A DNA stretch of 64,000 bases, from NCBI RefSeq assembly GCF_003722075.1, contig NZ_RDSK01000013.1, positions 142,833 to 206,832 on the forward strand, in the 5' to 3' direction. This document shows positions 63,999 through 64,000 of this stretch, piece by piece; position 1 is the first letter of the stretch; each line of letters begins with the position of its first letter. The position numbers and the translations under genes were made by a program. Source of the DNA: Methanohalophilus sp. RSK. GTDB lineage: Archaea; Halobacteriota; Methanosarcinia; Methanosarcinales; Methanosarcinaceae. The notes under the pieces were generated by a model, which had not been told where the DNA came from, made no database searches, and saw only the letters and a program-made list of their open reading frames with translations.

Positions 63999-64000
63999 AA

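Overview
The window is chromosomal DNA of a methanogenic archaeon, most likely a halophilic or marine methylotrophic member of the Methanosarcinales (Methanohalophilus/Methanolobus-like). Supporting genes are mptD (archaeal dihydroneopterin aldolase), stand-alone fae, the proteasome-activating ATPase pan, the archease-rtcB RNA ligase pair, a CDP-alcohol phosphatidyltransferase of the archaetidylinositol type, a methanogen-type homoaconitase large subunit and a remnant of heterodisulfide reductase HdrB. There are seven intact tRNA genes, Ala(GGC), Ile(GAT), Thr(TGT), Glu(CTC), Gly(TCC) and two Leu(TAG), and no rRNA.

Layout. 0-13.9 kb: radical SAM protein (cut by the window edge), lipoprotein FKBP, sugar nucleotidyltransferase, a decayed IS200/IS605-type element with a nonsense-disrupted tnpB, a photolyase lacking its catalytic domain, flavodoxin, a histidine kinase split at a (GATT)4 tract, an HTH regulator, homoaconitase, a universal stress protein, and an SQR-like flavoprotein with a DUF1641 partner. 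13.9-23.8 kb: a complete type I-E CRISPR-Cas locus (cas3-cse1-cse2-cas7-cas5-cas6e-cas1-cas2, then an array of 18 repeats), bounded on the cas3 side by a decayed tyrosine recombinase and tRNA-Thr. 24.5-32.6 kb: housekeeping genes (aldolase, lipid synthase, archease-rtcB, PUA protein, bactofilin-like protein, argD, hisC, mptD, rubrerythrin). 32.7-37 kb: a secreted gluzincin-type peptidase and a poly-gamma-glutamate-type PgsC-PgsB pair in which PgsC is internally duplicated and PgsB carries an extra N-terminal region. 37-40 kb: a ferrous iron operon (feoB with a frameshift, a Cys-rich 54-aa protein, a DtxR-FeoA fusion) behind two DtxR-like palindromes. 40-45.6 kb: pan, a Pro/Gln/Tyr-rich protein with a winged helix, two DUF131-type membrane proteins, uvrB. 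45.6-52.7 kb: AT-rich accessory DNA with a second histidine kinase, two tRNA-Leu genes plus a half tRNA-Leu, HxlR/fae, a NERD protein and several gene scraps. 52.7-57.4 kb: a redox cluster (flavodoxin, Fe-S reductase, FMN reductase, MTH865-like protein, a cysteine-containing regulator, AhpD-like protein, DJ-1/PfpI). 57.4-64 kb: malic enzyme, FKBP, aconitase with a 5'-truncated citrate synthase upstream of it, a double-CDGSH protein and a second tnpB running off the edge.

Two themes recur. First, gene decay: at least nine genes are truncated or interrupted (tnpA, tnpB, photolyase, histidine kinase, hdrB, integrase, feoB, a SOUL-like gene, citrate synthase). Second, redox and metal handling: feo, rubrerythrin, flavodoxins, CDGSH, AhpD, SQR-like protein. 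The observations I rate highest are the (GATT)4-interrupted sensor kinase, the rearranged PgsB/PgsC pair, the chain of hairpins at 56.1-56.3 kb, the dispersed GGGGATGAATGG element, and the type I-E locus beside an integrase remnant and tRNA-Thr.
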